From an uncultured Clostridiaceae bacterium (GTDB lineage: Bacteria; Bacillota; Clostridia; Lachnospirales; Lachnospiraceae), in assembly GCA_949841235.1 (NCBI GenBank), contig CATKZA010000070.1, forward strand, positions 1 through 7,864: DNA of 7,864 nt. The letters are read 5' to 3'. The notes beneath the pieces were generated by a model. That model searched no databases. It saw only the letters and a program-made list of their open reading frames with translations, and was not told the origin of the DNA. The translations under genes and the position numbers were made by a program. Positions 7,449 through 7,864 of this stretch are shown here, piece after piece (positions within the stretch are counted from its first letter, which is position 1; the number at the start of each line of letters is the position of its first letter).

Positions 7449-7736
7449 TCATCCTATTACTGCGGCAATCGCCTTGGCTACGCCCTCAATCCCCAGCGTG
7501 CCGTCAATCTCATGCAAGATTCCCTGCCCCTTATAATACTCAATCAGAGGCGCAGTCTGCTCATGATATACGTCCAGTCTCTTCTTCACAGTCTCCGGCT
7601 GGTCATCATCCCTGAGCTGGAGTTCGCCGCCGCAGTTGTCACATACGCCCTCAACTTTCGGGGGAATATTTACCGTATGGAAGGTAGCGCCGCATTTTGC
7701 ACATACCCGACGGCCGGCCATGCGATCAATGATAGC
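7449..7736 (-). pseudogene. adk: Adenylate kinase, C-terminal third only
   Basis: Adenylate kinase interconverts ATP plus AMP and two ADP. Only about the last 95 residues are present, from IIDRMAGRR onward. They include the zinc-binding lid with CAKCG and CDNCG, typical of Gram-positive enzymes. LRDDDQPETVKKRLDVYHEQT and the C-terminal DGT segment follow, ending in TGA at 7449-7451. The P-loop, the AMP-binding region and the first part of the lid should lie upstream but are replaced at about 7736-7742 by sequence that reads as a tyrosine recombinase in a different frame. The continuous frame up to 7835 upstream of this point is therefore accidental. The fragment cannot be an active kinase. 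It is either the scar of a real rearrangement, with an intact adk elsewhere because the gene is normally essential, or an assembly join. Confidence 0.85.
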
Positions 7737-7738
7737 CT

Positions 7739-7864
7739 TCTGCCTACCGTACCACGTACCGAGATTATCCGGCGCGCCATATCTACCTGTTCCCAGCGCA
7801 GGGCACATACTTCCCCGATACGCAAACCGCAGCAAAGGGAAAGAAGTACCCCGATATTTTGTGG
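7739..7864 (-). pseudogene. Tyrosine recombinase (integrase) fragment
   Basis: Reading the minus strand from 7864 gives an open frame that begins with NIGVLLSLCCGLRIGEVCAL and continues RWEQVD...IISVRGTVGR. This is the start of the catalytic domain of a phage or ICE-type tyrosine recombinase. The GLRIGEVCALRW block carries the first catalytic arginine (R15 of the visible fragment). The match stops at about 7739, where the reading changes to adenylate kinase in another frame. The distal catalytic residues (Lys, HxxR, His/Trp, Tyr) are therefore missing. The N-terminal part lies beyond the window edge and cannot be judged. The original element was probably an integrative element or prophage; here the gene is cut in the middle of its catalytic domain. 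Confidence 0.8.

Noticed and set aside
7737..7835. A novel N-terminal extension fused to the adenylate kinase lid
   Set aside because: The same bases in another frame read clearly as a tyrosine recombinase core, so the open adk frame upstream of about 7736 is a shadow.

Overview
The window looks like chromosomal DNA of a Gram-positive, Lachnospiraceae-like Clostridia member. This rests on three things: strong AGGAGG-type ribosome binding sites, a four-cysteine zinc-type adenylate kinase lid, and IF-1 and MetAP sequences of clostridial type. The genus is not determined. All genes that I can support lie on the minus strand, so the reading order runs from high to low coordinates.

Right part (7864 to 6277). 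A piece of a tyrosine recombinase gene (7864 to about 7739) is joined abruptly to the last third of adenylate kinase (about 7736 to 7449). Intact map (methionine aminopeptidase, 7424-6660) and infA (IF-1, 6495-6277) follow. adk-map-infA is a segment of the ribosomal spc/alpha superoperon, but here it is cut off on both sides. The secY side is replaced by recombinase sequence. The rpmJ-rpsM-rpsK side is replaced by membrane-protein genes. The map-infA gap holds three perfect hairpins built on a loose repeat instead of a gene.

Middle part (6114 to 1668). Two tandem paralogues encode large multi-spanning membrane proteins with a GT-C-like layout (probably lipid-linked-sugar glycosyltransferases) and a soluble C-terminal domain. 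The first (3970-6114, 714 aa) is intact. The second (1668-3806) is full length but carries one in-frame amber codon at 2988-2990, aligned with a CAG glutamine codon of its paralogue. The gap between them holds four direct TTAAGA-type repeats at 10-11 bp spacing, which look like an OmpR/PhoB-family operator, plus a hairpin and a possible promoter.

Left part (1596 to 1). A cytoplasmic GH27 alpha-galactosidase-type hydrolase (310-1596) follows the broken gene by 71 bp. A membrane-anchored protein of unknown function (from 205, running off the left edge) comes after it.

The known genes do not form a recognised new system. The unusual content is the recombinase/adk junction, the isolated ribosomal-operon fragment, the amber-interrupted paralogue and its operator-like leader. 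No tRNA, rRNA or CRISPR array was seen, and no stretch longer than 300 bases lacks a gene.
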